Shown here: positions 22,259 through 33,857 of the stretch, piece by piece
Layout of the letters: every line of letters starts with the position of its first letter
Numbering within the stretch: the first letter of the stretch is position 1
Assembly (NCBI GenBank): GCA_022575985.1
Contig: JAKSXM010000231.1
Span: forward strand, 9,798,501 to 9,862,500
Length of the DNA stretch: 64,000 nt
Reading direction: 5' to 3'
Source: Anagrus nilaparvatae
Taxonomy: Eukaryota > Arthropoda > Insecta > Hymenoptera > Mymaridae
Notes under the pieces: generated by a model
Told to the model about the DNA's origin: nothing
The model's database searches: none
The model's input: the letters and a program-made list of their open reading frames with translations, nothing else
Made by a program: the position numbers and the translations under genes

Positions 22259-22950
22259 GCGTACATTTCTTTAGTATGTTTGCAACCTTATTTAGCTTCT
22301 CAGCTTCAATCAATTCTTTTAGTATCTCTAGTTTACGCAAATGATATATCAGACTTCGAAACAACTTTTTAAAAATTTGATTAATGATCTCTACTCGTTA
22401 GCTACAAAGGGAATACACGTAGGTATAGAAAATATTGATACGTTGTATTTTTAATGCATCCTTTTTGTAGGTAATAACTTTTATAGGCCTAAATATAATT
22501 TTCATATATGCAAGTTTGCATATTTTCATATATGCCTAATAAAGTTTGTCATATATGCAAGGCAACTTGTATACAGATTCAAAATCTTACAGAAGAAAGT
22601 GAAGAATTAATAAGAACTCTTTAAGATTACCAAAATACTTTAAAAATAGCAGATACTAATCAGAAATGCATCCCGAAAAGTAGTTTTAATAACATCCATG
22701 GTTTTCATATCCTCTAGAATATTGGGCTAGACGGTATGCGTGTTATATTTGAAGGAGTTGCGGATTATCTTATAAAAAATCTTTTAGAATATTATATCAT
22801 TAAGAAAAAATATTTTACTTTAGATTTTATAAATACAAGAATATTTAAATTTGATTTTTCAACGGAAGGAGAATATAATAAGTCAACAAAATTTAAAGTA
22901 AATATTGTAAGGATTCCCAAAATTTTTAAATTTCGCGCCAATGAAATTTA
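22259..22950 (+). pseudogene. TE-associated uncharacterised protein (MHD.LEG family), part 2
   Basis: It resumes with VCLQPYLASQLQSILLVSLVY (~22278-22340), then LINDLYSLATKGIHVG (~22380-22425), FVGNNF (~22465), a cysteine pair block VCHICKAT (~22545-22570), and an ORF at 22736-22951 containing MRVIFEGVADYLIKNLLEYY. That last block corresponds to the family's diagnostic (V/I)D.MHD(L/I)LEGV..Y stretch, with the histidine/aspartate changed to R-V. F.LDFINTRIFKFDF follows. Several stops (for example at ~22624 and 22720) show it is dead. It breaks off near 22950 at a second insertion. Confidence 0.65.
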
Positions 22951-24130
22951 AAAAAAAGACAAGGAGTAAAATTTTACTTGACCACGCGGCGCGTACGGGC
23001 GTTCGTGAGCACGCTTCTTTTCATAATTCCGTGACTAATGTCTGTGAGGTGCAATATGTCAGTGGATTGTTAATAAAAAAGTTTTATATTGATTTATATG
23101 TACGTGGTTCACGGTGATTTCTACATTAAGATTTTTTATTAGGCCTGATTGGGGTAAAATGTTTTTTTAAGTGTTTATTATTTTGCTCACAATTGAATTG
23201 GTTATATTAATTTATATAGCAGTTCCTATCGGGTTCAAAAAAGGTTATAAAGTCATTTTGTCTCTTTCTTCTATTAACCGGTATTATCAATTCGTATATT
23301 AGCAAGGTTTGCTGAATTATATCAAATAATCTGGATCCAGAAAATAGAAGAGTATTAAGTAAGTGATTATAAAAGTATTAATAATTTATAAGAATATTGT
23401 TATATTGAATAAAAAGCTATTAGCTACGTGTGTAAAAAAATTAGTGGATAACGTGACAATTTCGAATATAAAACCCAGACATCAAGGTCACTGACAGACA
23501 TGTAAAAATTAGATTTCTATTGAATCTGATAGGTATTCGTATAGTGAGCTGTTTTTTTAAGAAAAGTTTGAAATATAGTATTTTACAATACGAGTGAATA
23601 AAACAAAATTTTACAATATTTTATAATTTGATGTTAAATATATTTTGTAATAAATAAAGAGGATAAAGAAATCATAATAAGTTTAATAATAGTAAGTGAC
23701 GTAGTATGTGTGTGTACTAATAAATATGTTATAAGATGTGATCTTAATTCATGAGATTCCTTGTTTGATTTTCCATCTATTTTTTTTTTTTTTTTTTTGG
23801 GCCCCTTTAGAGAAGGGGCCTTTTTCGTAGGACGAGGAGAATGCTTTTACGCATGCCATACACCGCGTACTGTATGGTTATGTGGGACTCAATCTCAAAT
23901 TTAGGGTAATACCCATTAAACTCCCCACCCTCCTACATTTATGACAATATCATAGAATCCGGACCGGGACTCCCTGTTTAGGTATTACTTCGGTCCGGAA
24001 ACAATGTAGCCAAGGAATTTCTTCGCCATACCCTGTCTGTGAAACCTTCCTCCTTTTTTTTAATTATTTTCGCCCGCATAAAATAAAAAGAAAAATTCAT
24101 AATTGTTAATATCGATTCTTACAATAGTAA
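22951..24130. mobile_element. Second insertion (~1.2 kb), includes a LINE-type 3' end
   Basis: Inferred from the break in the pseudogene. 22960-23770 is AT-rich apart from GACCACGCGGCGCGTACGGG at ~22980-23000, with no coding match. 23780-24070 is a poly-T-headed block described separately. Ends were not resolved. Confidence 0.45.
23780..24070 (-). mobile_element. LINE 3' UTR fragment, R1-like
   Basis: Read on the minus strand, it ends in an A run (T at 23780-23798) preceded by a strong hairpin GGCCCCTT..AAGGGGCC (23800-23820). Upstream words such as CGCGTACTGT, GTGGGACT, TACCCATTAAACTCCCC and CCGGA parallel the 3' UTR of the R1 remnant at 7795-7960. There is no ORF; it is a severely 5'-truncated copy. 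Confidence 0.6.
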
Positions 24131-24690
24131 TGACTCGAAGCAAATAAAAGTAAATATGTCAGATGCTGAGATGAAAACGTTTTTACGTTATTTTGGTATA
24201 ATAATTGCAGATACAATTTTAATTCTTGACGAAGTTTAGCTTCTCTATATTCTTCTAAGAAGAATCATTGACAATGTAATTTAATTTAATTTAAGCTTTA
24301 AAACCCAAACTACACTTCCTAACTTATTACCCAAGATTGCAATTATTATTTGGGCCGTTAGTGAATTTTCGTTGTATGTGGTATGAAAGCCGCCACCGTG
24401 ATATCAAAGCAGCCTATAATGTAGCAAGTGGAAGTAAAAGTGGATTGATTTCACTAGCTATAAAGTAGAATTTAAAATTGTGTGAAACCCTACGATCTTT
24501 TGGCATAGATAATCCAGTTGTCGATGGCAAACTTGATAAAGCTGCATGTCCAGAAAAACTTTTTTCTACAATACCTGATAAAGTTATTGAAAATTTCAAT
24601 TTTTTAAAGAATATAAATGTTTTTGGTATATTATTTGTATTTGGGTATGTTATTTTGGTATAGATAAAAGAGACAGAATGTGTGTTTGGT
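24131..24690 (+). pseudogene. TE-associated uncharacterised protein (MHD.LEG family), part 3 (C-terminus)
   Basis: The reading resumes with KVNMSDAEMKTFLRYFGIII (~24150-24212), then DEV with a stop where family members have W, LLYILLRRIID, and LKPKLHFLTYYPRLQLLFGP (~24297-24357). Next come MWYESRHRDIKAA and SLAIK (~24378-24467), and SFGIDNP further on. The LKPK.HFL.HYPR and MRFE..H...K blocks are the family's strongest C-terminal signature, so this and parts 1-2 come from one original gene of roughly 700 codons. Broken by stops and two insertions. Confidence 0.7.
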
Positions 24691-26104
24691 AAAATTGTAA
24701 AAATTGTAAAAGCAAAAGAAGCTATTTTTTTACAGTTCGATATTTTTGCCTTACGCAACTTAATGATGATTACAATGTTAAATATATTTTTCCACCTTTT
24801 ACAAATGAAAAAAAAACAAAGGTTACTTGAAAAAATTAGATTGGAAGAGGATCCTGATCTTGATTGGATTGATTATGAAGTTAACTATACTTTTGCAGGT
24901 GAAATATATATTTAATTTTTATCATAAAAAAATAACTTATTTTAACAACAAATTAAATGTATAATACAATATTTTAGGTGATTATACAGAATGCCTAACT
25001 CATTTTATTAATAGTAAGTTTGAATTTTTGAAGCATTGCACATTTCTTGTCAGCAAATCAAATACAAGAAAATATAGAAAGGATGGACATTGAAAATATC
25101 TTATACGTTCCAGAAATAATCGATAACAACAATTCTCTACCAACAGAAACGCCAAGAGATAATCAATGTTGTTGTAAAGAAATTGAAAAACTAAAAACTA
25201 GCCTTTGCTCTAGACTTGACAAAATAGAAAGTAATGTAAAATCCTACGAATTAAAATATGATAGTATTTTAAATGAAATGACTGACATAACAAGCTTAGT
25301 AAAAAAGGTACATATAAATACGGTTCAACTTCTGCCTAAAGATTGTGGCTTTTAAAGCTTCTCAAAAAAATACGATCTTAGGATACCATTAAACAATGAA
25401 GAAGATTTTATTGCATTCAATTCAAGATTATTTGATGATATTGAATTTAAAAGTGACTGGGTAAGATTTAATTATTTGCATATTTTAAAATTAATTTTTT
25501 TAAACTATTTGCTTCTAAATTATTTTTAGGAAGCAACTTAAGCTACATTTTTTAAAGACAATACGAGTATTACTTTAGCTGCTAAAAGTATATTAAAAAA
25601 TTATTTAAAAAAAAATTTTTTGGTGAATAATTACTCTATGAGCAAGGCAGGAAAAAAAACTAGAAAATTTTTAAAACAACATACTTTGGAATTTATCTAG
25701 TTGGTAATGATTATAAAATTTTAATATATTTGATATTTGATTATTACATACAATATTTTTCTCTTTTTTGCAGAATATATTATCACTTATTTTAATGAAA
25801 AAAGAGAAATTATGTTATTTAATGGTGTTGTTGTAAGTAAAGTTGGAACATCAACTAATCATGCAACAGAGTGGGTTGATAACGAAAATCCAATAAGTAA
25901 AAACCAAGAAGGACTTAATGGTGGAGATGCCCCTCAAGGAGGTAATGGCGAAGTTGATATTCAAATAATCAATGGAGGAGCTGGTCATCAAGTAGTAAAT
26001 AGTGAAGTTAGTCTTCAAGTAGTCAATAATGAAGTTAATCTTCAGGTAGTCAATGGTGAAGCTACGCTCCCAGGAGTCGGTGACACCGTTAAAAAAAATT
26101 AATA
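24690..26104 (+). pseudogene. DUF4806-like gene, decayed, with introns
   Basis: Upstream coding (YIFPPFTNEKK ... DPDLDWIDYEVNYTFAG, ~24780-24898) resembles the short W-P-P-rich N-terminal module that commonly precedes DUF4806. Plausible introns are 24899-24977 (GTGAAA...TTTTAG), 25461-25529 (GTAAGA...TTTTTAG) and ~25703-25772 (GTAATG...TTTGCAG). Exon 25047-25460 carries a coiled-coil-like CCCKEIEKLKTSLCSRLDKIE, then LRIPLNNEEDFIAFNSRLFDD..FKSDW. After the intron, ITLAAKSILKNYLKKNFLVN and MSKAGKKTRKFL match the DUF4806 core. A tail exon (to 26100) has a 9-residue repeat (VVNSEVSLQ type). In-frame stops at ~25540 and ~25698 indicate decay. Function unknown; such genes are often repeat-associated. 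Confidence 0.6.
25985..26063 (+). repeat. 27-bp tandem repeat in coding frame
   Basis: About three units of CAAGTAGTCAATAATGAAGT encode VVN(S/N/G)E(V/A).LQ. They lie in the tail exon of the DUF4806-like pseudogene. Confidence 0.75.
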
Positions 26105-27470
26105 TAAGTTAATTTAAGAATTGTTATGAGATTACCAATGAATAAAATTAGGAAGAAAAATTTTTTTTAAAGTATTTTTTAAAAAATTTTTATAAAAATT
26201 AAAATATTATTTTTGTTTTCTTACAATTAGAAAAGCAGATTTAAATTTAAAAAGTATTTTTATTTATAAGAAATTTAATTACATTCTTTTTTAATATGTT
26301 ACAACATTAAATGAAAATGTTACAAATAGTTAATGAAAATAGTACAAAATTATAATAATATAATTATGATAATTATAGATATAATTCGTGAGCTGATTTA
26401 ATGAATCTTAGATTAATAAATTCAATTCTTTGTAAATACGTGCGGATCAATTTTTGAGTTACTAGAAACCTCATGTTCTAAAACAACGTTATCAAAGTAA
26501 GAGTTTTATAAATGCAATGAATGTATGCATGAACTTTATGGTAACAACCAATTAAAAAATGTGTTAAACGGTAATTGTATAAAAAAGGTCTTAAGCATTA
26601 AATAATTTGATGACAATAATAGTATGACTGATTTTCTTAATATATAAACATTGATGTTGATAAATATTAAAAGATGATTTTCTAAGCAGTATTATTGCAA
26701 AAAAAATAATAATAAAAAAATTAATGTAAAGTACGTTACTGTTTAAAAAATATTGCTATCATTGTTTAAAAATTTAATTTAAAAAAGAAAAATATTTATC
26801 ATTTAAAAAATTGAATATTTTGAAAAAATTAAATTAACTAATTTAAAAAAAAAAAATATAGGCTAAAAAATGATAATAATTTAAAAATTAACGAACTTAA
26901 AAACTAAAATATTTAGATTTAATATTTAAATCTTTGTCGTGGACAGAATAAATAATTAAAATTTGTGATAATTAACAAAATAATATACATTAGATCTTTA
27001 TATTTACATGTAAAAAAAACAATTAGAAATCATCAGTTTCACATTTAATATTTTTTTATAACAATAACATATTTTAAGTAAAAAATAAAAATTTAATAAA
27101 AGCTTTTGTATAATGATTGATTTAATAAAATATTTATATTTTTTTTAAATTACAATTTATCATCTTAACATGCCCGCACTCACGCACGTAAAATGGGCGC
27201 CAAAATCTTAAACACAAATCAAAACAAGACAGGTAAAATCTAAAATTAAACATCAGTGCATCTCATACACCCAAAAAATTATTTTGAATTAAAAAAATTT
27301 TTAAATTAAACATGTTTGACAAGATTATATGATAAATTTGATATAACAAAAAGTTTTGTTACCGCAAAAATTATCAATTGAACTGAGTAACAATCAGCTC
27401 GATATAACGAACAAAATTTGAACTCCCTTCGTGTTTATTATATTTGAAGTCTACTGCATAATAACATAAT
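26105..27470. other. Extremely AT-rich DNA, nothing recognised
   Basis: A/T homopolymers and short TTTAAA words dominate. No ORF, RNA gene or repeat boundary is supportable. Confidence 0.6.
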
Positions 27471-27477
27471 AACCTAT

Positions 27478-28045
27478 GACATGCTCGATGGCAGTTGGGA
27501 GAGGTTATTGAGTGTGGGTATTGCCCAAGGAACGCAGTTCTTGGACCTGACCTATGAAATGCCTTTTACGACGGCTTGCTGTGCATTGACCTCCCTGAAG
27601 GAGTGGACCTAGGCATAGGGAAAAGGAAATTGCCCAGGAAAAGTTGAATCAAGTCATGAGACAGAACAACCTTTAGATGGGCGAATGCGGACTCCAGCTT
27701 GCGATCATGAAAACGAAGATCATACTGCTGATCCATCGAAGGATTCCCACCATATTAAACTTAAATTTTGACGATGGTGGGAATCCTTACTTGAACTGTA
27801 CCAAAACATCGGTGAAGTACCTGGGAGTTCAGCTTGACAATAAGCTGAGCTTCTGGGAAAAATTTCAAAGGACGAGTGAAAAAGTCTTTCATATCAAGGC
27901 TTATGACCAACATAGGTGGACCTACATCGGGGAAACGCAGACTCCTCATGTCTGTTGTTTACTATGTCCTGTTGCATAAGTTAGAGATCTGACCGCGCTC
28001 GTTGGCGAAGCCTCCCGGGTGAATTGTGTACAACTGGGTGGTCTT
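27478..28045 (+). pseudogene. R1-clade LINE ORF2 fragment (RT motifs), decayed
   Basis: A GC-richer island. 27500-27610 encodes a degraded version of the RT block GVPQGSVLGP.LWN..YDGLL (seen as VGIAQGTQFLDLTYEMPF in frame, then TACCALTSLKEWT). The ORF at 27677-27979 starts MGECGLQLAIMKTKIILLIH, equivalent to GLELA..KTE.VLLT, and reaches KTSVKYLGVQLDNKLSFWEKF, the R1 KYLGV.LD block. It then shifts frame at RWTYIGETQTPH (degraded NIGGP region). Stops and frameshifts throughout, and no poly-A tail or duplication visible. Orientation is opposite to the 18-kb copy. Confidence 0.8.
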
Positions 28046-28048
28046 GGA

Positions 28049-29475
28049 AATTTTTATTTATTTATTTATTAGAACCAAATATATATACAAAGTACTTAAG
28101 ACTAAATAATAAGTGCTTTGATATCCCAGAGGCATTTATAAAAATGCCTGTGCGGGATTGGTATTCATAAAAGTAGTTAAAATTAGAATAATATATAATA
28201 ACAGATTAGAATAAATAATAATTATAAATATACAATTTGTCTAAAAATTTTGTCATATAAAATATACATAAAATACATAAAAATAGAAATTAGAAGAAAC
28301 TGATATAGAAACAACATTTCAATTAGTTGGTAACTAAAAGAATTATTTGCAAAAAATAGTCGTACGGCAATTATTAGACATTAGTTGAGAATAGAAATGC
28401 AGAAAGTTACTATAAGTTAATATAAGTTATATCAAGTTAAAATTTATTAAAAGCTGTGATAATTTATTTTAAGGTTTTTTTTGTTTTTATAATTCAGAAT
28501 TTTGGAGTTATTAGGTAGTCTATTAAAAAGATTAATAGCTGCTATATAGGAAGTTTTCCTGTAAATAGTTTTATTAATTCTAGGTAGAATGATGTGACAA
28601 TTTCTAGATTTTTGTTTGGAATTAGAATATAAAATTTTTAATTTTAGATAGTAAAAAGACAGATTAAGAATATATAATTGTGTTAAATTGGGAAAATTAT
28701 TTGTTTTTACATGCTTAATTATTTTATTTTGTATAGGCTGTATTAATTTGTAAACATTTTTATAGGCACATCCCCACACTGTAATGCCATAAGTAGCAAC
28801 TCCTAAAAAAAGAGTATGATAGATTATTTTAAGTATTGTATCATTTAAATATTTTAATTTGTTAAATATAAAAGTTAGATATTTGACTCTATTGGCTAAT
28901 TGCTGTACATGAACATTCCATTTCATAAATTGATCAAAAATTAATCCCAAATATTTGCAATGATACACTCTATTAATAGACACATTGTCAATAGCAATAC
29001 AATAGTTTGAATCAGGTACAATTCTTTTATTACAGCCAAAGGCAATATATTGGGTTTTGTTTAATTTATTGATAATTTATTGGCCATTAGCCATTTATAT
29101 ACCAAATTAAGATTATTATTCATTTTCAATTTAGCTTTGTCCCAGCTATTTCCTGAACAGAAAATAGTTGTGTCATCAGCATACGAGTAAATGTTATCTG
29201 AAATACTTAGGATGTCATTAATGTATATTAAAAATAGAAGCGGGCCCAATATAGAGCCTTGAGGCACCCCAATATTAATATATTTATAACTACTTAAAAT
29301 ATTCTTGTATTTAACAGCATACATTCTATCCTTAAGATAGCTTTGAATAACATCCAGAGCAATTCCACGAATTCCATATTTTTTTAGTTTACTTAATAGG
29401 ATTTGATGGTTCACTGTATCAAATGCTTTCTGGAGATCCAGAAAGTAAATTTGTGGGTATTTAAGCCCCGCAAGC
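28049..29475 (-). mobile_element. 5'-truncated CR1/Jockey-type LINE
   Basis: Minus strand: RT-coding frames from ~29475 down to 28447, a ~390-bp 3' UTR, and a terminal (AATA)n tail seen as TTTATTTATTTATTTATTAG at 28053-28072. Tails of short repeats instead of poly-A are typical of CR1-group LINEs. No target duplication recognised. The orientation opposes the R1 fragment that it abuts. Confidence 0.85.
28447..29475 (-). pseudogene. CR1/Jockey-type reverse transcriptase fragment (frameshifted)
   Basis: Two minus frames make one RT. The upstream frame (29540-29061) contains FLDLQKAFDTVNHQIL (RT motif A with catalytic D), GVPQGSILGPLLFLIYIND (motif B) and SYADDTTIF (YADD, motif C), then KWLMANKLSIN. 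The downstream frame (28983-28447) continues with KYLGLIFDQFMKWNVHVQQL and the thumb region LFLGVATYGITVWG. A frameshift near 29040 separates them. The first ~20 residues of the upstream frame derive from flanking poly-T sequence, not the LINE. Catalytic residues survive, but truncation and the frameshift make it inactive. Confidence 0.85.
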
Positions 29476-29584
29476 ACTCCGTGGCTGATGCAAGATTCAT
29501 ATATTTCCTTTGAATAAAAGGAACAAAAAAAAAAAATCACACAGCCACGTTTTATTTCATTTAAATCATTTCATTCGTATAAGA

Positions 29585-30440
29585 ACCACTTTTCATTTCC
29601 AGTAAGCAGCAATTTTTCATTAGGGTGATTCTTCAGACCCCCATAAACGGAAACCACAGCCGCAACGCAATGCGCACAACATGATTATTTGTATGTGTGA
29701 ATGCGTGTTGTGTTATGCTCATTGCGTTGCGGCTGCGGTTTGCGTTTACAGAGGTCTGTAGAATCATCCTTATCGATCACCTCATCGCTATAGTCAATAC
29801 ACCATTTTTTCTCAAAATGACCAATATTTAAATTGCTGTTAATTCAGAATTATTTTAAGTCTTTATATTAAAATTATTCTAAATCTCTAATCTGATTATA
29901 CTGAGTCTCTAAATTGAAATTATTCCGCGTCCCTAAGCCTGGCTTATTTTAAGTTCCTCAACTCAGATTTTCTTCGATGTAACGCTAAAATTTCAAAAGT
30001 TGAACAAAAAATTTTTTAAAAACATTTCTGATTGGTCTCATTTTCTTGGTGTAAGGGACACGTTAACAAATAATTGAAAAGGGCAGAGTAAAGAATTTTT
30101 GGCAACTTAAAGCTTGTGGAAAATTTTGAGACTGAAAAACCCATTTTAATCAAACTTCAAATTTGGTGGGATTTTAAAAATTGGTTATATTTGGTCCAAA
30201 AGTAACGATTTGGTTAATTAGCTATAGTAATGAAAGAATTAGTGATAAAAAATTGTGGCATACGAAGTTCGAAAGGTGACACCTACACCAAAATAATGAG
30301 ACTAACCAAATTATTTTAGATAACTTTTGAGGTTTTAGCGCTACATTGCAAATTAACTAAAAACCCTATTTTGTAACATTTAGCCCTGTGTTTCTTAGCT
30401 CTTCAAGGTCCATTGGCATCAACCGAGGGTATTCGGCATT
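29585..30440. mobile_element. Foldback-family element M (shared core), truncated on the left
   Basis: Parallels the core and right arm of the elements at 43032 and 55074: TTCATTACTA..-type left-arm words CATCGCTATAGTCAATAC and CAAAATGACCAATATTTAAA, and right arm AGCTATAGTAATGAAAGAAT, CGAAAGGTGACACCTACACC, GAGACTAACC and GCCCTGTGTTTCTTAGC. The outer left arm is missing. A 147-bp MITE is inserted in it at 29623-29769. Confidence 0.65.
29623..29769. mobile_element. MITE K with strong TIRs, TTA flanks
   Basis: GGGTGATTCTTCAGACC at the left matches the inverted right end GGTCTGTAGAATCATCC. Further inward, CCGCAACGCAATG pairs with CATTGCGTTGCGG. TTA lies on both sides. The host sequence is recognisable as foldback M, and comparison with its relatives suggests an uninterrupted site near TTTTTCATCACCGAT. 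Confidence 0.85.
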
Positions 30441-31257
30441 TTTTTTCAACATAGTAAACTCATTCATAAGCATTTGGTTTAATTTCGTGTATAACACGAA
30501 TTCGTTGCATTACTAGTATTGTTTAATATATAAAACTAATTTTTTTTTTTAATTTGTGGAATTCGTTAAATCTTATTGAGTATTTAAAAATACAATCTGT
30601 AATTATAATTTAAAAAATAGGGATATTTTTGTGGAATTCGTAAGAAATGAAAATTAAGTAGTTTAAAATTTGCGGAACTTGAATACAACCTGCGGAGCAA
30701 TTATACATCTTTTTATGTTTTTAAGAGATTTTATCTTAAAGCAACAAAATTTGAAAGAATTATGCGATTAATTTTAATTAATTTAGTAGATATTAAAAAA
30801 TAAAAAAATTTCTTAAGAAAATTAGAAATTTTAATCTTTGAATTTAAAATTTGGCTGTTTTAAGATAAAAGCTCTTAAAAATATAAAAAGATATATCCTT
30901 ATGTAAAATTTTTCATGAAATCCAAATTTTTTGTCAGATTATTAATTGATTACGTGAATTTGTGGAAAGTTTAAAATTTGTAAAAAATGAAAATTTTAAA
31001 ATCAGACATTTGATCTAGTACTTTTTTAAATAGCAAAAAAACAAAACAAAAATTTTACTAAAAAATGGATACAAAAATACAAAATTTTTGAGTACTCCAG
31101 GAAAAAATTGGTTTAAAATTAGCGAACTATGAATGCTAGAAAATGAAATAATATAGGATAGGAAATAAAATCACGCATAAATAATTTAAAACTGAAAAAA
31201 TCAACTTTATGTTATTTGAAGAGCAAGCTGTCTTTTATAAGTTAAAACAATTTTCAC
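30441..31257. other. AT-rich DNA, nothing recognised
   Basis: No ORF or repeat boundary supported. Weak internal inverted words around 30710-30900 (CTTTTTATGTTTTTAAGAG / CTCTTAAAAATATAAAAAG) suggest an old foldback. Confidence 0.4.
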
Positions 31258-31450
31258 TAACACTACATTGGCCCGAATTTTGCCAATCTAATTTTTTGAC
31301 CAAAAATAAAATATCTTGAGAGGTATTAAATAAATTTTCATAAAAATAGGTACAAAGAGGTTTTTTGGGTCAATGATTCCAATTTTAAGGTCGTAATTTT
31401 CCTGAATACCCTTAAGACAACAAAAACTATCCGTTTTTGGGAGTTTTTTA
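31258..31450 (+). repeat. Single-arm relative of foldback C
   Basis: CACTACATTGGCCCGAATTT, then TTGACCAAAAATAAAATATC, then the motif TTTTTTGGGTCAATGATTCC at ~31361. The word order is the same as one arm of the element at 33858-34235, with no opposing arm seen. Confidence 0.6.
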
Positions 31451-32338
31451 AAATTAATTATAATTAAAAAATAATTGGATTTATTTAACTATTTACTAAA
31501 ACTAGGTAGTTTTTATTGATAAAAAATGGGTTAAAACTATCTTTGAATAAGTAAAAATTGAATATACATTATACGAGACTATTTTTCTTAGTTTTTATTT
31601 TTCAATTAATTATTAGAAATTTTTTGGTATTACTTACCCCATCTCTCGCAAGGATGTGAATATTACCCTTAAATTTAAAAAAAAAATGTTCTAAAATTTG
31701 TTTACATATTTTTTTACAATTGAAAAAATTTTAATTTTTGCAGTAAAAATATTATTTTTCTGCAAGTAAAAATTTTTAATATCTTTATTGGAGAATGTCT
31801 CCTTAACTGTATAGCTACTGCTTATTGGTTTTAAAAATTAAAAAATTTTTTTATCTGGATGCTGTAATGCTTAACTCGTGATCATAATGAGGGAATCACA
31901 CAGTGTGATTTTAAAAGTTTGCCTTAAAATTAGATAAACATTTTTCCTGTGAAACTTGTAGTTTCGAATCATAACAATATTATACTCAAAACATAAATAT
32001 ATTTTTTTTTTAGGTTTCTTTGCCATAAATTCATATAAATTCGCCAAAAGTTTTCTTAAATTTCGTAATATATACAGAAAATCTTTGGACGTAGAAAGTT
32101 TCCTCGAATCAGTACAGTGCAACGAGCGCAACTCATGCAGTTATAAGTTCCGAAGAAAGAGAATGTTGCAAAAGGAAATTGGGCGTGCAGTAATATCATG
32201 AGAAGCGGTTGATACTTGCGTATAAAAAAAGCTTGTAATCTTATCGACAGTCAAGCAATTAAAGCGGGCAAAAATATAAAGGTCAAGATCAAGTAATATT
32301 GTCTTTTTTGCGTTGTTATAGTGTAGCATGTGAAATAG
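31451..32338. other. AT-rich DNA, nothing recognised
   Basis: Minus ORFs at 31871-32131 and 32141-32356 have no family motifs and biased composition. Not called as genes. Confidence 0.5.
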
Positions 32339-32707
32339 AGAAAATTTTCGGATCAAAGATACCCTAAAATTTGCTATAATAGATTTAAAAAATTACCATA
32401 TAATCCTGCATCCAATACTAATATATATAATTGGTTTACTCAGGTCAAAGAAATTTTCTTTGATAAAATTAATAAAGCTGAAACTTGGAATAATCTATCA
32501 AAAGAAGATCTTATCAATCAAAAAAAGCACCTAATATCACTATTTTATCCAATGATATCCCAAATAGAATCCTTGACAAATTATCTAGACCTAATGATTT
32601 CACTGTATCATAAGAGGGTTATGGCCCAACTTAGACAATTTAATAACTATGTGTCTAGAATATACTTAAAAAATTATAAAATCATCATAGATGGGTATTG
32701 TGATTAA
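32339..32707 (+). pseudogene. Unidentified 122-codon open frame without ATG
   Basis: An uninterrupted frame between a TAG at 32336-32338 and a TAA at 32705-32707, beginning RKFSDQRYPKICYNRF and including NIYNWFTQVKEIFFDKI, a NLSKEDLINQKKHLISLFYP block and SLYHKRVMAQLRQFNNYVSR. It keeps normal amino-acid diversity (W, C, H, P, D) in a region where random frames are poly-K/N/I, so it was probably once coding. It loosely resembles the charged linker regions of LINE ORF2 proteins, but I cannot place it. No clear splice sites. Confidence 0.4.
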
Positions 32708-33220
32708 TATTCAACGAAGAACAATATTTTTCTTATGATAACCACCTGCTATTTCTATAAAGACCAAAGGGAAAAACTTATACTATATTAGCAGAAAGCA
32801 AAAACAAATTTTTCAATTTCACACAGGTTTTAAATGGTCTGAACGAGGTCAGAGCCAGAAAACTGGGTAACCTAATCTATATTATCCTATGCAATCACAC
32901 AAAAAAAGAATGGTGTCATTTAAGAATATATAAATACAAAATCAAATATTAAACTTTAAACTCAATAATCAGTGAAAAATATTGCATACTTAAATTTGAT
33001 TCTAAAATTACGTTCACAAAATACAGAATTTTATCATATATATATTTTCTTTGCATATTTTATTATATTTCTTATTTTATTTCTGATCATGTAAATTACT
33101 ATTATTAATCAAATCATGTATTATAATAATATATTATTTTAAGCATAAAAAAAATGTAAAATAAACAAATTGCGCAACTCTTCCCTTGTATAATATATGT
33201 AAATTAAGCAAGGAAATAAA
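32708..33220. other. AT-rich DNA, nothing recognised
   Basis: A continuation of the 32339 frame in other phases is not visible. No features supported. Confidence 0.4.
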
Positions 33221-33221
33221 G

Positions 33222-33288
<67 letters not shown>
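33221..33288. repeat. (ATT)n microsatellite
   Basis: About 22 near-perfect ATT repeats. The poly-isoleucine ORF across it is an artefact. Confidence 0.97.
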
Positions 33289-33529
33289 GTGAAAATTATT
33301 ATCTATATCATAATGGCTTATTGATTTTTATAAAAATTTTGAAAATTTTCTTCAAAACGAATATTTTATAATTAAAAAAAATTAAATTATACAAATATCA
33401 TATTAGTTAACTTGATATGGTTTTGCATAATTTTGAAATTACAACAATATTACTTTTATTACTTTTAAAAGTGTATTTAAAACAAGTATAAAGTTTTATA
33501 ATTTACGCATAAAAATTAAGGGTGATGAT

Positions 33530-33735
33530 GTGTTAAATTTGACATCAGATTTGTTTTTAGCGAACCCAAATAATGTAAGGTAAGATAAACAATTCGACTT
33601 TTTTATATATTCTAGAAATTTTACCCTTTGGGGGGGGGGGTGCTGGAGGTTGCTGGGGGAAAATCTGAGGGTGATAGGTGAATTCTGACTTCAGATTCGT
33701 TTTTAGCACACGAAAAAACATACTTTGAGGTACTT
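33530..33735 (-). repeat. Tandem pair of a foldback-motif unit
   Basis: Two units ~145 bp apart carry, on the minus strand, the GTTCGCT/GTGTGCT-AAAAACGAATCTGA-GTCA motif (33541-33565 and 33683-33712). They also share GGGTGATGATGTGTTAAATT / GGGTGATAGGTGAATTCTGA. A G run and TGCTGGAGGTTGCTGGGG lie between. It is a diverged piece of the foldback superfamily. Confidence 0.45.
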
Positions 33736-33857
33736 CACCTTTCATTTTTTTGTATGCCTGTGTAATTAAATAAATCTTAAAATAAATAAATTAAAAAATA
33801 AATCAATAAAATACTATTTATTTTAAGAATAAATAAGATTTATTTAATTAACTACTA

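Noticed and set aside
33186..33371. ORF with poly-isoleucine
   Set aside because: Direct translation of the (ATT)n microsatellite.
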